Shown here one piece after another: positions 48,312 to 56,673 of a DNA stretch of 64,000 bases. Below the pieces are notes generated by a model. It saw only the letters and a list, made by a program, of their open reading frames with translations. It was not told the DNA's origin and made no database searches. How positions within the stretch are numbered: the stretch's first letter is position 1; each line of letters starts with the position of its first letter. A program made the translations under genes and the position numbers. Source of the DNA: Fredinandcohnia aciditolerans (GTDB lineage Bacteria; Bacillota; Bacilli; Bacillales; Bacillaceae_L); NCBI GenBank assembly GCA_003640645.1, contig QGHH01000010.1:90778-154777 (forward strand), in the 5' to 3' direction.

Positions 48312-49424
48312 TGTTTCTTTTCCAATAATAAATCCCCATACATCTCGAAATACACCTGTAGTATATAGAGTTCTAATGATTACTAACGTAACGGGTCCAA
48401 TAATTAACCCAACGAATCCAAATAATTGAAATCCAACGAACAATGATATTAATGTTGCCAATGGATCTAATCCAATACTAGAAGAGATAATCTTTGGCTC
48501 CATTACCTGGCGTTGTACAATTACAACAAGGTATAATATACCAAGCCCTATTGCAAATGCTAGATTCCCACTGAAAGCCGAATAAATTATCCATGGTACG
48601 AACACAAGTCCAGTTCCCAAATACGGAAGTAGATCAACGATTCCAATTAATAACGCAATTGTGATTGCATAGTCAACTCGTAATATTAACAGGCCGACTA
48701 ATACGATCCCTGCTGTGATGGAAATCAATGTTGCTTGTGCTTTGATAAATCCAAATAATGCTTTTTTCAATTCAATAAATACGGACTTACCACTTGTACG
48801 AGCTTTTGTTGGAATAAATCTTCGGCCCATAATCACAAACTTATTCCAGTCTTTGCTAATAAAAAATGTGGCTAATAGAGAGAAAACAATCACTGTTGCT
48901 GCATTTGGTAGCCAGCCCAGGAACTTTGGAATATTTTCTAAAAACGCTTTAACAAATTCTCCAACATTTGTCGCAATAGTTGTACCAACATTAGTGACAT
49001 TATCCATAATCGTTTGTTGTTGGCCTTGGTCCAAATTATCAAACATACTCGTTATTCGTTCATAAAAAGGAATAATCTGACCAACTATTAAATTTTCAAA
49101 ATAAACAACTAGGTTTTCAAAATGCTGTGGTACCTCTTTTGCTAAATAGTTTGCACCTGAGATAATCTCTGCTATTAATAATGTAAGTAAACCTGTTACA
49201 ATGCCAAATACAAGCAAAATCCCTATAAATACCGATAACCCACGTGGTATCCTGGCTTTACGCTCCAAAAAATTGACAAGTGGATTAATAAGGAATGCAA
49301 TGAATAAAGCAAAAATAAACGGATATGTAAGTCTAAATAGAAAATAAAACAAGATGAAACCTATCACAATTAATGCAACAACCAATAAAAATCGAAGAAA
49401 ACCATACACATAATTAATGTTCAA
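48309..49424 (-). CDS. ytvI: sporulation membrane protein YtvI (AI-2E transporter family)
   Basis: A 371-residue polytopic protein of the AI-2E/UPF0118 permease family with about seven to eight hydrophobic segments. It has the family region AITIALLIGIVDLLPYLGTG near residue 255, and VMEPKIISSSIGLDPLATL near 315. B. subtilis ytvI sits in the same place and is expressed in sporulation. Transport substrate unknown. The start is TTG 49424 after GGAGGAAA. Its terminator is shared with fxsA. Confidence 0.9.
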   Translation of the reverse strand: MNINYVYGFLRFLLVVALIVIGFILFYFLFRLTYPFIFALFIAFLINPLVNFLERKARIPRGLSVFIGILLVFGIVTGLLTLLIAEIISGANYLAKEVPQHFENLVVYFENLIVGQIIPFYERITSMFDNLDQGQQQTIMDNVTNVGTTIATNVGEFVKAFLENIPKFLGWLPNAATVIVFSLLATFFISKDWNKFVIMGRRFIPTKARTSGKSVFIELKKALFGFIKAQATLISITAGIVLVGLLILRVDYAITIALLIGIVDLLPYLGTGLVFVPWIIYSAFSGNLAFAIGLGILYLVVIVQRQVMEPKIISSSIGLDPLATLISLFVGFQLFGFVGLIIGPVTLVIIRTLYTTGVFRDVWGFIIGKET

Positions 49425-49716
49425 ACTTTTTCCTCCCTAGGAATTTCTTGCATATTTTTATTTTACAATCTCTTTGATTACTTTAAAAGTATTACGAAGA
49501 AATGAAATATAAAGTTTCCAATTATGGAGAAAAAGTTTTTTTTATGATATCATACGTTATGAGCAAGTGAAAAAATTTAAAGAGCAAAATACAAAATATG
49601 CCATATTTAATGGTTTTAAGTCTAGTAAACGGCTCTGTTAACTGGAAAAATCAAAACTATTCGTAAAAATGTTTTTGTGTAATAATAATTTATTAGGGGA
49701 AATTTGTCGCTTTTGA

Positions 49717-49745
49717 TTCACAAAAGTCTGATTATTTATTATAAT
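49717..49745 (+). promoter_or_regulatory. candidate promoter of citZ
   Basis: TTCACA (49717-49722) and TATAAT (49740-49745) are 17 bp apart. An ATAA-N7-TTAG half-match to the CcpC dyad lies at 49682-49696, about 60 bp upstream of the predicted start point. The leader would be about 245 nt. Confidence 0.45.
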
Positions 49746-49777
49746 AGAGTCAAGGTTATTTATTTCCTACATATTTA

Positions 49778-49791
49778 TTGATTCGCTTTCA
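49778..49791 (+). promoter_or_regulatory. candidate CcpA (cre) site in the citZ leader
   Basis: Read on the minus strand, TGAAAGCGAATCAA fits the cre consensus with one mismatch. It lies about 30-40 bp after the predicted transcription start, a roadblock position. CcpA represses citZ in B. subtilis. Confidence 0.45.
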
Positions 49792-49809
49792 CTTGCATAA
49801 ACAACTTTT

Positions 49810-49847
49810 ATTGTCACGATCAATATTATATTGATATTTGTGACAAT
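49810..49847. promoter_or_regulatory. 38-bp two-part palindrome in the citZ leader
   Basis: ATTGTCAC / GTGACAAT (8 bp) encloses ATCAATA / TATTGAT (7 bp). It is followed by GAGCGTTTTTTC, so in RNA it could act as an intrinsic terminator or attenuator before citZ. It could equally be a protein-binding dyad. Confidence 0.55.
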
Positions 49848-49933
49848 GAGCGTTTTTTCAAAAATGAAAGCATTTACTTCACTAGATTACAATGTTGAAA
49901 GCATAAATAACGATGTGATAATGTGTTTTGTTT

Positions 49934-49949
49934 TTGAGCGTGCGCTCAA
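49934..49949. promoter_or_regulatory. perfect palindrome before citZ, operator-like
   Basis: TTGAGCG-TG-CGCTCAA, seven perfectly paired bases each side, centred about 55 bp before the citZ ATG. It has the look of a TetR-type operator and is preceded by a run of T. No regulator is assigned. Confidence 0.5.
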
Positions 49950-49996
49950 TTTACCTTATAAAATGATTAGGGGAATAAAAAAAAGGAGAGGGTCAT

Positions 49997-51115
49997 ATGA
50001 CAGCAACAAAGGGGCTTGAAGGAATTGTAGCTACAACATCTTCTGTCAGTTCAATTATTGATGACACTTTAACGTATGCAGGATTCAATATTGATGATTT
50101 AGCTGAAAATGCTAGTTTTGAAGAAGTTATCTACCTATTATGGCATCGTAAACTTCCAAATAAAGAGGAGTTAGCTGAATTAAAACAGCAACTTGCTGAA
50201 AATGCGAGTTTACCTCAAGAATTAATAAATCATTTCAAAACTTACCCAATTGATAAGGTTCATCCAATGGGGGCACTTCGCTCAGCTGTTTCACTATTAG
50301 GACTATATGATGAAGAAGCAGATGTAATGGAACCAGAAGCTAATTATCAAAAGGCAATCCGCCTACAAGCAAAATTACCTACAATTGTTACCGCTTTTTC
50401 TCGTGTTCGTAAAGGATTAGAGCCAGTTGCTCCACGCACAGATCTAAGCTTTGCAGCAAACTTCTTATATATGCTTAGCGGGCAAGAACCAAGCGAAATT
50501 GCAGTAGAGGCATTCAATAAAGCATTAGTACTTCATGCTGACCATGAGCTCAATGCATCTACATTTACAGCACGTGTTTGTGTTGCAACTCTATCTGATG
50601 TTTATTCAGGTATTACTGCTGCAATTGGAGCTTTAAAGGGTCCACTTCACGGTGGAGCTAATGAAGCTGTAATGAAGATGCTTACTGAAATTGGTGAAGT
50701 TGAAAACGTAGAGAATTATATTACTACAAAATTAGCTAACAAAGAAAAAATCATGGGGTTTGGTCATAGAGTTTACCGCAAAGGTGACCCACGTGCAAAG
50801 CACTTAAAGGCAATGTCTCAAAAGTTAACAGCGATTACTGGCGAACCAAAATGGTATGAGATGTCAACAAAGATTGAAGAAATTGTTACAAGTGCAAAAC
50901 CATTACCACCAAATGTTGACTTCTACTCAGCATCTGTATACCATAGCTTAGGTATTGATCATGATTTATTTACTCCAATCTTTGCAGTAAGTCGTGTTTC
51001 CGGATGGTTAGCTCATATTCTAGAGCAATATGATAACAATCGTTTAATCCGACCACGTGCTGAATATACTGGTCCAGGAATGCAGACATACGTTCCAATG
51101 GAACAAAGAGGTTAA
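49997..51115 (+). CDS. citZ: citrate synthase
   Basis: Condenses acetyl-CoA and oxaloacetate to citrate, entry to the TCA cycle. The 372-residue protein is the short Gram-positive type. It shows the catalytic His region LHADHELNASTFTARV near residue 180, GPLHGGANEAVMKML near 215, GFGHRVYRKGDPRA near 255 and the catalytic Asp in VDFYSASVYHSLG near 310. ATG 49997 follows AAAGGAGAGG. It heads citZ-icd, with mdh further down, as in B. subtilis. An upstream 62-residue open frame overlaps the start in another frame and is not supported. Confidence 0.97.
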   Translation: MTATKGLEGIVATTSSVSSIIDDTLTYAGFNIDDLAENASFEEVIYLLWHRKLPNKEELAELKQQLAENASLPQELINHFKTYPIDKVHPMGALRSAVSLLGLYDEEADVMEPEANYQKAIRLQAKLPTIVTAFSRVRKGLEPVAPRTDLSFAANFLYMLSGQEPSEIAVEAFNKALVLHADHELNASTFTARVCVATLSDVYSGITAAIGALKGPLHGGANEAVMKMLTEIGEVENVENYITTKLANKEKIMGFGHRVYRKGDPRAKHLKAMSQKLTAITGEPKWYEMSTKIEEIVTSAKPLPPNVDFYSASVYHSLGIDHDLFTPIFAVSRVSGWLAHILEQYDNNRLIRPRAEYTGPGMQTYVPMEQRG

Positions 51116-51145
51116 TAAATCTAACAATATATATATTAATAGGTT

Positions 51146-51182
51146 GAAGTATTTCAGGGGGAATTTTACCCCGAAATACTTC
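51146..51182 (+). other. stem-loop between citZ and icd
   Basis: GAAGTATTTC and GGGG pair with CCCC and GAAATACTTC (14 paired bases, one bulged A, 8-nt loop). There is no T tract, so it is unlikely to stop transcription fully; an RNA processing or stability element between the two cistrons is a reasonable guess. Confidence 0.65.
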
Positions 51183-51207
51183 TTAAGAACTTTAGGAGGT
51201 AATACTA

Positions 51208-52476
51208 GTGGCAGGAGAAAAAATTACAGTATCAAATGGTGTACTTAACGTACCAAACAATCCAATTATTCCTTTTATTGAAGGTGATGGAACTGGTCCA
51301 GATATTTGGGCAGCAGCGTCACGTGTATTAGAAGCAGCTGTTGAAAAAGCATACAACGGCGAAAAGTCAATTGTTTGGAAAGAAGTATTAGCAGGGGAAA
51401 AAGCTTTTAACCAAACTGGTGAATGGTTACCAGAAGAAACATTAGATGTTATTCGTGAGTACATAATTGCAATTAAAGGACCTCTTACTACACCAGTTGG
51501 TGGCGGTATTCGTTCATTAAACGTTGCATTACGTCAAGAACTAGATCTATTTACTTGTCTTCGCCCAGTACGATATTTTACAGGTGTACCTTCACCAGTT
51601 AAGCGTCCAGAAGATACAGATATGGTTATTTTCCGTGAAAATACAGAAGATATTTACGCTGGAATCGAATATGCACAAGGTTCTGAAGGAGTTCAAAAGC
51701 TTATCAACTTCCTACAAAATGAACTAGGTGTGAATAAAATCCGTTTCCCAGAAACTTCTGGTATCGGTATCAAGCCAGTTTCTGAAGAAGGAACAAAGCG
51801 TCTAGTTCGTGCTGCTATCAACTACGCTATTGAACAAGGCCGTAAATCTGTAACACTTGTTCATAAAGGTAATATCATGAAGTTTACAGAAGGAGCTTTC
51901 AAAAATTGGGGCTATGAGCTAGCTGAACAAGAGTTTGGCGATAAAGTATTCACTTGGGCTCAATATGACCGCATCGTTGAAGAGGAAGGTAAAGATGCTG
52001 CAAATAAAGCACAAGCTGATGCTGAGGCTGCAGGTAAGATCATTGTAAAAGATTCAATCGCTGATATCTTCTTACAACAAATCTTAACTCGTCCGCGTGA
52101 GTTCGATGTTGTTGCTACAATGAACTTAAATGGTGACTACATTTCTGATGCTCTAGCTGCACAAGTTGGTGGTATCGGAATCGCACCAGGAGCAAATATT
52201 AACTATGAAACTGGCCATGCAATTTTCGAAGCAACACACGGAACTGCACCAAAATATGCTGGTTTAGATAAAGTTAACCCTTCTTCTGTACTATTATCAG
52301 GTGTATTAATGCTTGAACACCTTGGTTGGAATGAAGCGGCAACTCTAATTATGAATTCAATGGAAAAAACAATTGAATCTAAGGTTGTAACATATGACTT
52401 CGCTCGTCTAATGGAAGGCGCTACAGAAGTAAAATGTTCAGAGTTCGCTAATGAACTAATCAAAAACTTAGGCTAA
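51208..52476 (+). CDS. icd: isocitrate dehydrogenase (NADP)
   Basis: Oxidatively decarboxylates isocitrate to 2-oxoglutarate. The 422-residue protein is the bacterial NADP type, with [13 protein letters not shown] near residue 18, [20 protein letters not shown] near 95 (the serine subject to phosphorylation in enterics), [12 protein letters not shown] and [18 protein letters not shown]. The start is GTG 51208 after TTAGGAGG. It is transcribed with citZ through the stem-loop at 51146. Confidence 0.97.
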   Translation: MAGEKITVSNGVLNVPNNPIIPFIEGDGTGPDIWAAASRVLEAAVEKAYNGEKSIVWKEVLAGEKAFNQTGEWLPEETLDVIREYIIAIKGPLTTPVGGGIRSLNVALRQELDLFTCLRPVRYFTGVPSPVKRPEDTDMVIFRENTEDIYAGIEYAQGSEGVQKLINFLQNELGVNKIRFPETSGIGIKPVSEEGTKRLVRAAINYAIEQGRKSVTLVHKGNIMKFTEGAFKNWGYELAEQEFGDKVFTWAQYDRIVEEEGKDAANKAQADAEAAGKIIVKDSIADIFLQQILTRPREFDVVATMNLNGDYISDALAAQVGGIGIAPGANINYETGHAIFEATHGTAPKYAGLDKVNPSSVLLSGVLMLEHLGWNEAATLIMNSMEKTIESKVVTYDFARLMEGATEVKCSEFANELIKNLG

Positions 52477-52489
52477 TCATAGAACAAGT

Positions 52490-52670
52490 AACTACCCTAA
52501 CAGTTTGGAGTTCAAAAAGGAGGATGAAGAGGTCGAGAATTTCAAGGCGGCGCAAGCTCCCGAGTACCAGAGCGTATGCAGTTAATACGTGAGGAACGCG
52601 AAAGCATGCCAACAGAGAAATTCGATGCGTCATATTCACCGCACTTTTGGAACATCCTCTTAGGGTAGTT
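52490..52670. repeat. 181-bp palindromic element between icd and mdh
   Basis: Perfect 11-bp outer arms AACTACCCTAA (52490-52500) and TTAGGGTAGTT (52660-52670) enclose a GC-richer core. The core has AGTTCAAAAAGGAGGATG near the left, CTTTTGGAACATCCTC near the right (again roughly inverse) and a small CGTAT/ATACG hairpin. Core segments such as GAATTTCAAGGCGGCGC resemble a dispersed Bacillaceae intergenic element I recall. It could fold into one long RNA arm between icd and mdh. No coding potential. Confidence 0.7.
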
Positions 52671-52700
52671 ATTTGTATATGTGAATAGGGAGGATTTTAA

Positions 52701-53642
52701 ATGAGTCAATTTAAACGAAAAAAAGTCTCTGTAATTGGTAGTGGTTTTACTGGTGCAACAACCGCTTTCTTACTTGCGCAAAAGGAATTAGGAGATGTCG
52801 TTTTAGTTGATATCCCACAAATGGAAAATCCAACAAAAGGGAAAGCTCTCGATATGTTGGAAGCTAGTCCTGTCCAAGGGTTTGATGCAAATATTACTGG
52901 CACTGCAAATTACGAGGATACAGCAGATTCAGATATCGTTGTGATTACAGCAGGAATTGCTCGAAAACCTGGTATGAGCCGTGATGACCTAGTTCAAACA
53001 AATCAAAAAATCATGAAAAGTGTCGCTCAGGAAATTGCAAAACATTCTCCAAATAGCTATATCATTGTCTTAACAAACCCAGTCGACGCTATGACTTATA
53101 CTGTGTTTAAGGAATCAGGATTTCCAAAAAATCGTGTCATAGGGCAATCAGGCGTACTTGACACTGCAAGATTCCGTACATTCATTGCCCAAGAACTAAA
53201 TTTATCTGTAAAAGATATTACTGGTTTTGTCCTTGGTGGTCATGGTGACGACATGGTTCCACTTGTTCGTTACTCCTATGCAGGAGGAATCCCACTAGAA
53301 ACATTAATTTCAAAAGATCGTTTAGATGCTATCGTTGAACGTACACGTAAAGGTGGCGGTGAAATTGTCAACCTCCTCGGCAACGGAAGTGCTTATTATG
53401 CACCGGCGGCTTCCTTGGTGGAAATGGTTGAAGCCATCTTAAAAGACCAACGACGTGTCCTCCCAGCTATTGCATATCTTGAAGGTGAATATGGATTCAG
53501 CGGAATTTACCTTGGGGTCCCTACTATCTTAGGTGCAAATGGTATTGAGAAAATCATTGAGCTAGACCTTACAGAACAGGAAAAAGCTGAACTTGCTAAA
53601 TCTGCTGATTCTGTTAAAAATGTAATGAATATCCTAGTCTAA
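52701..53642 (+). CDS. mdh: malate dehydrogenase
   Basis: Oxidises malate to oxaloacetate with NAD. The 313-residue protein is the LDH-like type: the Rossmann loop is [13 protein letters not shown], the catalytic pair lies in [12 protein letters not shown] (Asp, Arg) and GGHGDDMVP (His), and malate-type Arg residues are in [14 protein letters not shown] 52701 follows AGGGAGG. It is separated from icd by the palindromic element and ends at a strong terminator. Confidence 0.97.
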   Translation: MSQFKRKKVSVIGSGFTGATTAFLLAQKELGDVVLVDIPQMENPTKGKALDMLEASPVQGFDANITGTANYEDTADSDIVVITAGIARKPGMSRDDLVQTNQKIMKSVAQEIAKHSPNSYIIVLTNPVDAMTYTVFKESGFPKNRVIGQSGVLDTARFRTFIAQELNLSVKDITGFVLGGHGDDMVPLVRYSYAGGIPLETLISKDRLDAIVERTRKGGGEIVNLLGNGSAYYAPAASLVEMVEAILKDQRRVLPAIAYLEGEYGFSGIYLGVPTILGANGIEKIIELDLTEQEKAELAKSADSVKNVMNILV

Positions 53643-53654
53643 TAATGAGTTAAC

Positions 53655-53687
53655 GAAAAAATTCGGGGTTAACCCCCGAATTTTTTG
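53655..53687. terminator. terminator after mdh
   Basis: AAAAAATTCGGGG / CCCCGAATTTTTT, nearly perfect, with loop TTAAC. Symmetrical, so active in either direction. Confidence 0.92.
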
Positions 53688-53728
53688 TACATAATCTATT
53701 TAATTTCTATGGAGGTGTAACCTTTTTC

Positions 53729-54205
53729 ATGCTATTAGGGAAAAAGCGAAAACTAGGTAGAAAGATTGAGGAAATGTCAGTTGGTGAAAAGCTATCACTG
53801 ACTGAAAAAATTGAAGATAAAGATCTGCTTTTATACTTAGGTTTGACGAATGATGCGAATCCGCTTTATATTCAACATGATTATGCATCCCAAACTCCAT
53901 TTAAGAAACCGATTGTTCCAACTGTAATGCTGACTGGAATTATCACAGCTGCGATTTCGAAGTATTTACCAGGGCCAGGAAGTCATATTCTCAAACAGGA
54001 AATTGAATTTTTGCAGCCACTTTATCACTATGCCACTATTCAATTTTTATTTGAAGTATCCAAAATTAATCTTCACGACCATACTGTCGAAATAGCAGTA
54101 ACGGCATTTGACGAAGATGAATCATTAGCAATTGAAGGAAGACTTTTAGTCTGTCCTCCACACCGAATAACGCCAATGGACGGAAAAATATTAGAGAACT
54201 TTTAG
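53729..54205 (+). CDS. MaoC-like hotdog protein, catalytic His apparently replaced
   Basis: A 158-residue single hotdog domain of the MaoC dehydratase/hydratase type. The expected hydratase motif D-x-N-P-x-H-x-D is present only in part: DANPLYIQHDYA (near residue 49) keeps Asp and Asn-Pro but has Tyr where the catalytic His is expected, so activity as an enoyl-CoA hydratase is doubtful. ATG 53729 follows GGAGGTG at a slightly long distance (11 bp). It lies between mdh and phoP with its own terminator; a similar gene is common before phoP in Bacillaceae. Role unknown. Confidence 0.8.
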   Translation: MLLGKKRKLGRKIEEMSVGEKLSLTEKIEDKDLLLYLGLTNDANPLYIQHDYASQTPFKKPIVPTVMLTGIITAAISKYLPGPGSHILKQEIEFLQPLYHYATIQFLFEVSKINLHDHTVEIAVTAFDEDESLAIEGRLLVCPPHRITPMDGKILENF

Positions 54206-54229
54206 AGAGCTTAGCCTCTCTTTTTTTTT
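54204..54229 (+). terminator. terminator after the MaoC-like gene
   Basis: AGAGAG / CTCTCT stem with a 6-nt loop, then TTTTTTTT. The stem starts at the stop codon. Confidence 0.8.
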
Positions 54230-54322
54230 GTTTTCGTGGTAAGTATCGAAATGTTAATCTATAATAATCTTATATAGAGATAGAAAAATGATGGGGTTTA
54301 TCTTTTTTTATGGAGGAAAACA

Positions 54323-55039
54323 ATGAAGAATAAAGTATTGGTTGTGGAAGATGAACAGTCAATCATTACATTACTTCAGTATAACCTACAACAGGCGGGA
54401 TACGAGGTTATTACTGCAATGGACGGAGAAGAAGGATTAGAAATAGCCATCGCGGAAAAACCGCAAATTATTGTCCTTGACTTAATGTTGCCCAAGATAG
54501 ATGGGATCGAAGTGTGTAAGCAGCTTCGTTTAAATAAAGTAGATATCCCAATCTTAATGCTGACCGCGAAGGATGACGAATTTGATAAGGTATTAGGTTT
54601 AGAGCTTGGAGCAGATGACTATATGACTAAACCATTTAGCCCAAGAGAAGTTGTGGCACGTGTCAAAGCAATACTAAGGAGAACAAGTAATAACATTGTC
54701 AAAAGCGAAGATGATACTTCAGCTTCGCAAATCACAATAGGACCACTACGTATTTTACCAGAAAATTTTGAGGCCTATTTTAACGAAGAAGAGCTTGATT
54801 TAACACCTAAGGAATTTGAACTTCTTGCCTATTTGGCAAAGAATAAGGGGCGAGTACTAACACGAGACCAACTCCTGAGTGCGGTTTGGAACTATGATTT
54901 TGCGGGTGACACAAGAATTGTAGATGTCCATATAAGCCATTTGCGTGAGAAAATTGAAAAAGAATCAAAAAAGCCAAATATTATTAAAACAGTTAGGGGA
55001 TTAGGCTATAAGCTCGAGGAGCCTAAAATTTATGAATAA
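54323..55039 (+). CDS. phoP: phosphate response regulator PhoP
   Basis: OmpR-type regulator of the phosphate-starvation response. The 238-residue protein has a receiver domain (1-120) with phospho-acceptor D53 in IIVLDLMLPK, acidic pair E9-D10, and K in MLTAKDD, then a winged-helix DNA-binding domain (about 135-235) with LTPKEFELLAYLAKNKGRV and the closing TVRGLGYKLE. ATG 54323 follows TGGAGG. It overlaps phoR by 8 bp. Confidence 0.95.
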   Translation: MKNKVLVVEDEQSIITLLQYNLQQAGYEVITAMDGEEGLEIAIAEKPQIIVLDLMLPKIDGIEVCKQLRLNKVDIPILMLTAKDDEFDKVLGLELGADDYMTKPFSPREVVARVKAILRRTSNNIVKSEDDTSASQITIGPLRILPENFEAYFNEEELDLTPKEFELLAYLAKNKGRVLTRDQLLSAVWNYDFAGDTRIVDVHISHLREKIEKESKKPNIIKTVRGLGYKLEEPKIYE

Positions 55040-56462
55040 GTTTCACTCGAGGCTACTAACTGCGATTATCTTTTTAATCATTATTGTTTTTCTTTGTATG
55101 GGTTTTATGCTGGGGCAATTTATTAGTAGTCTTATTACGAATAATGCAATGCATGGAACCTCAATCGAAGAAACAGTTAAGCAGGTCTGGATTGCTTTGG
55201 CAATTTGCCTAGGTATCGCATTAATTATTATTCTTTCACTTATTGTAAGAATCACGACTACCTATACAAAACCGATTGATTCAGCAACAGAAGCGGTCAA
55301 AGAATTGGCCAAGGGAGATTATCGTGCTAGAACATATGAAGACGAGGTAAGTACAGCTGGATTACTAGGCAAGTCCATCAATATCGTTGCTAGAAATATT
55401 GAAGAAATGACAAAATCCTATGAAATGCAGCATGACCGATTACATACACTGATTGAAAATATGGGGAGTGGCTTATTATTTATCGATAGTAAAGGATATA
55501 TAAGCATTGTTAATCGCTCAACGAACGAGATTTTCAAGGTTGATCAAGATGATTTATTAGGTCAACTTTATTATGAAGCTCTTTCACAAAAGGAAATTGT
55601 AAAGCTAGTCGAAGAGATTTTTATGACCGAACAAAAATTACGAAGACAAGTCCACCTGATGATTGGAAATGAACAAAAGGACTTTGAAGTTTACGCTGCA
55701 CCGGTATTAGGGGCGAAGGTAGAATGGAAGGGAGTTGTTCTTGTCTTTCATGATATTTCAAACCTGAAAAGGCTTGAACAGATGCGGAAGGATTTTGTTG
55801 CAAATGTATCTCATGAACTTCGTACACCTATTACATCTATAAAAGGGTTTTCGGAAACTTTATTAGACGGTGCTATGAATGACAGGAATGTCTTAAAACA
55901 ATTTTTAACCATTATCCTTGAAGAAAGTCATCGTCTCCAATTGCTCATTCAAGATTTATTGGATTTATCGAAAATAGAGAACAAAGGTTTTTCACTTAAT
56001 CTTTCACAGGTTAATGTGAAAGAGCTCTTAGAGAATAGTATACAGATGCTTAAATCCAAAGCAATAGAAAGAGAGATCCAATTAGAGCTTACTGTAGATG
56101 ATGAATCAACAGTGATCGATGGAGATATGGATCGGTTGAAGCAGGTCTTTATCAATGTGATTAATAATGGTTTGTCCTACTCTCCGAATGGAGCTAAGGT
56201 TGAGGTAAAAGCAACAAATCTTGGTGATTATGTTCAAATTCAAATTATTGATACGGGGATTGGAATAGAAGAAAAAGAACTTCCGCGTATTTTTGAGAGA
56301 TTTTATCGCGTAGATAAAGCAAGGAGCCGAAATTCTGGAGGAACTGGTTTGGGTCTTGCAATTGTTAAGCATATTATTGAGGCACATGAAGGGGCTGTAC
56401 AAGTAAGCAGTAAAGTAGGGGAAGGAACGACTTTTACGTTTCGTTTAAAGAAGAAAATATAA
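55032..56462 (+). CDS. phoR: phosphate sensor kinase PhoR, short form
   Basis: Histidine kinase partner of PhoP. The 476-residue protein has two membrane segments (about 9-31 and 49-71) with only some 18-20 residues between them. A HAMP region (about 72-125), a PAS domain (about 130-230), a HisKA domain with H261 in VSHELRTPITS, and an ATPase domain with NVINNGLSYSPNG, DTGIGI and GGTGLGLAIVK follow. B. subtilis PhoR is about 100 residues longer because of a folded extracellular domain, which is missing here. Signal input must therefore be membrane or cytosolic. ATG 55032 lies inside phoP. Confidence 0.93.
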   Translation: MNKFHSRLLTAIIFLIIIVFLCMGFMLGQFISSLITNNAMHGTSIEETVKQVWIALAICLGIALIIILSLIVRITTTYTKPIDSATEAVKELAKGDYRARTYEDEVSTAGLLGKSINIVARNIEEMTKSYEMQHDRLHTLIENMGSGLLFIDSKGYISIVNRSTNEIFKVDQDDLLGQLYYEALSQKEIVKLVEEIFMTEQKLRRQVHLMIGNEQKDFEVYAAPVLGAKVEWKGVVLVFHDISNLKRLEQMRKDFVANVSHELRTPITSIKGFSETLLDGAMNDRNVLKQFLTIILEESHRLQLLIQDLLDLSKIENKGFSLNLSQVNVKELLENSIQMLKSKAIEREIQLELTVDDESTVIDGDMDRLKQVFINVINNGLSYSPNGAKVEVKATNLGDYVQIQIIDTGIGIEEKELPRIFERFYRVDKARSRNSGGTGLGLAIVKHIIEAHEGAVQVSSKVGEGTTFTFRLKKKI

Positions 56463-56573
56463 TTTATAGGAAGTCCTAATTTACAAAATGTTTACACTGG
56501 AAAAACATTCTCTTAATATACAAACTTTATGATGTATATGAGAACCCCTTCATTCAGAAGGCCAAACTTTTTT

Positions 56574-56606
56574 GACAAGGACGTAATATCCTTGTCATTT
56601 TTTTTA
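56574..56606 (+). terminator. terminator of the phoPR operon
   Basis: Perfect 8-bp stem GACAAGGA / TCCTTGTC, loop CGTAATA, then ATTTTTTTT. Confidence 0.92.
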
Positions 56607-56673
56607 TAATTTTGAAACCTTTTTACATGATATTCGTATAAAACAATGTAGCAATAAATTGAGGGGGGAAAGC

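Noticed and set aside
49831-50019. 62-residue open frame overlapping the citZ start
   Set aside because: No ribosome site, overlaps the citZ start codon in another frame and covers two palindromes; better explained as leader.
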